Assembly: GCA_026993275.1 (NCBI GenBank)
Contig: JALWUB010000222.1
Location: forward strand, 1 to 6,365
Length of the DNA: 6,365 nt
Source of the DNA: Robiginitomaculum sp.
Lineage (GTDB): Bacteria > Pseudomonadota > Alphaproteobacteria > Caulobacterales > Maricaulaceae
Reading direction: 5' to 3'
Below, piece after piece: positions 6,153 to 6,365 of this stretch (within the stretch, counting starts at the first letter, position 1; the number at the start of each line of letters is the position of its first letter). The position numbers and the translations under genes were made by a program. A model generated the notes under the pieces. It did not search any database, was not told the DNA's origin, and was given only the letters and a program-made list of their open reading frames with translations.

Positions 6153-6365
6153 ATGATGCCCTTGTATAAAACCACCCCATACTGGCGCAGCAAATCCCTT
6201 GAAGAGATGACCCACGCAGAATGGGAGGCGCTGTGCGACGGCTGTGGCAAATGCTGCATGATCCGCTTGCAGGATGAAGACGGCGGCACCGTGGAAGACA
6301 CCAATGTCGCATGCCGGCTGTTTGATGGCGAGAGCTGCCGCTGCACCGATTATGCCCATCGCTGC
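6153..6365 (+). CDS. YcgN/UPF0260 family cysteine-cluster protein, N-terminal part (runs off window)
   Basis: The first 71 residues of a protein matching the UPF0260 (E. coli YcgN) family, related to YkgJ-type CxxCxxCC proteins thought to bind zinc or iron; the exact function is not known. The N-terminus has the family layout: PYWRSKSLEEMTHAEWEALC at residues 9-28, then the cysteine cluster CDGCGKCC at 28-35, RLQDEDGG at 38-45, and NVACRLFD at 51-58 with Cys54, followed by Cys62, Cys64 and Cys71. Eight cysteines in 71 residues support metal binding. The start is ATG 6153 (a second ATG follows at 6156); an in-frame TGA at 6135-6137 blocks any longer version. The ribosome site is weak (ACGAGA at 6137-6142). 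It is divergent from the penicillin-binding protein gene. The remaining half or more of the protein lies beyond the window. Confidence 0.92.
   Translation, partial: MMPLYKTTPYWRSKSLEEMTHAEWEALCDGCGKCCMIRLQDEDGGTVEDTNVACRLFDGESCRCTDYAHRC

Noticed and set aside
4271..6169. A 632-codon open frame on the + strand, opposite the penicillin-binding protein gene
   Set aside because: It is a mirror frame of a GC-rich real gene. Its translation is a low-complexity Gly/Ala/Arg/Gln-rich sequence with no recognisable domain, while the opposite strand has every class A PBP motif.

Overview
The window looks like chromosomal core genome from a GC-rich alphaproteobacterium. The signs are a cysteine-free N-terminus in ribosomal protein S4 that resembles Caulobacter, rhizobial and sphingomonad S4, a DUF2336 protein (a family I associate with alphaproteobacteria), and a purL-bolA-grxD arrangement. 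I cannot assign a genus; Caulobacterales or a nearby order is my best guess from recall of S4 sequences. There are no signs of phage, insertion sequences, CRISPR, tRNA or rRNA.

The left block (1-2139) is on the + strand: the 3' end of purL (purine synthesis), a small BolA/IbaG-type protein, an aldo/keto reductase and a monothiol CGFS glutaredoxin (grxD). Gaps are 2, 20 and 36 nt, so the four genes look like one transcription unit, perhaps with an extra promoter before grxD. BolA and CGFS glutaredoxins form [2Fe-2S]-bridged complexes in known systems. The reductase sitting between the two partners is the most suggestive piece of gene context here. A strong hairpin at 2113-2139 ends this unit and also the converging rpsD.

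The right block (2162-6100) is on the - strand. In order of transcription it holds a class A penicillin-binding protein (glycosyltransferase plus transpeptidase), a DUF2336 helical-repeat protein of unknown function, and rpsD. rpsD has its own good sigma70-type promoter (TTGACA, 16 nt, TATGTT) and a structured leader of about 114 nt. That leader has a perfect 8-bp hairpin and a competing 7-bp pairing, which could be an S4 autoregulatory element.

At the right edge (6153-6365, + strand), divergent from the penicillin-binding protein across only 52 bp, lies the start of a YcgN/UPF0260 cysteine-cluster protein that runs off the window.

I see no clearly novel multi-gene system. The best candidates for a second look are the rpsD leader, the bolA-reductase-grxD linkage and the DUF2336 gene.
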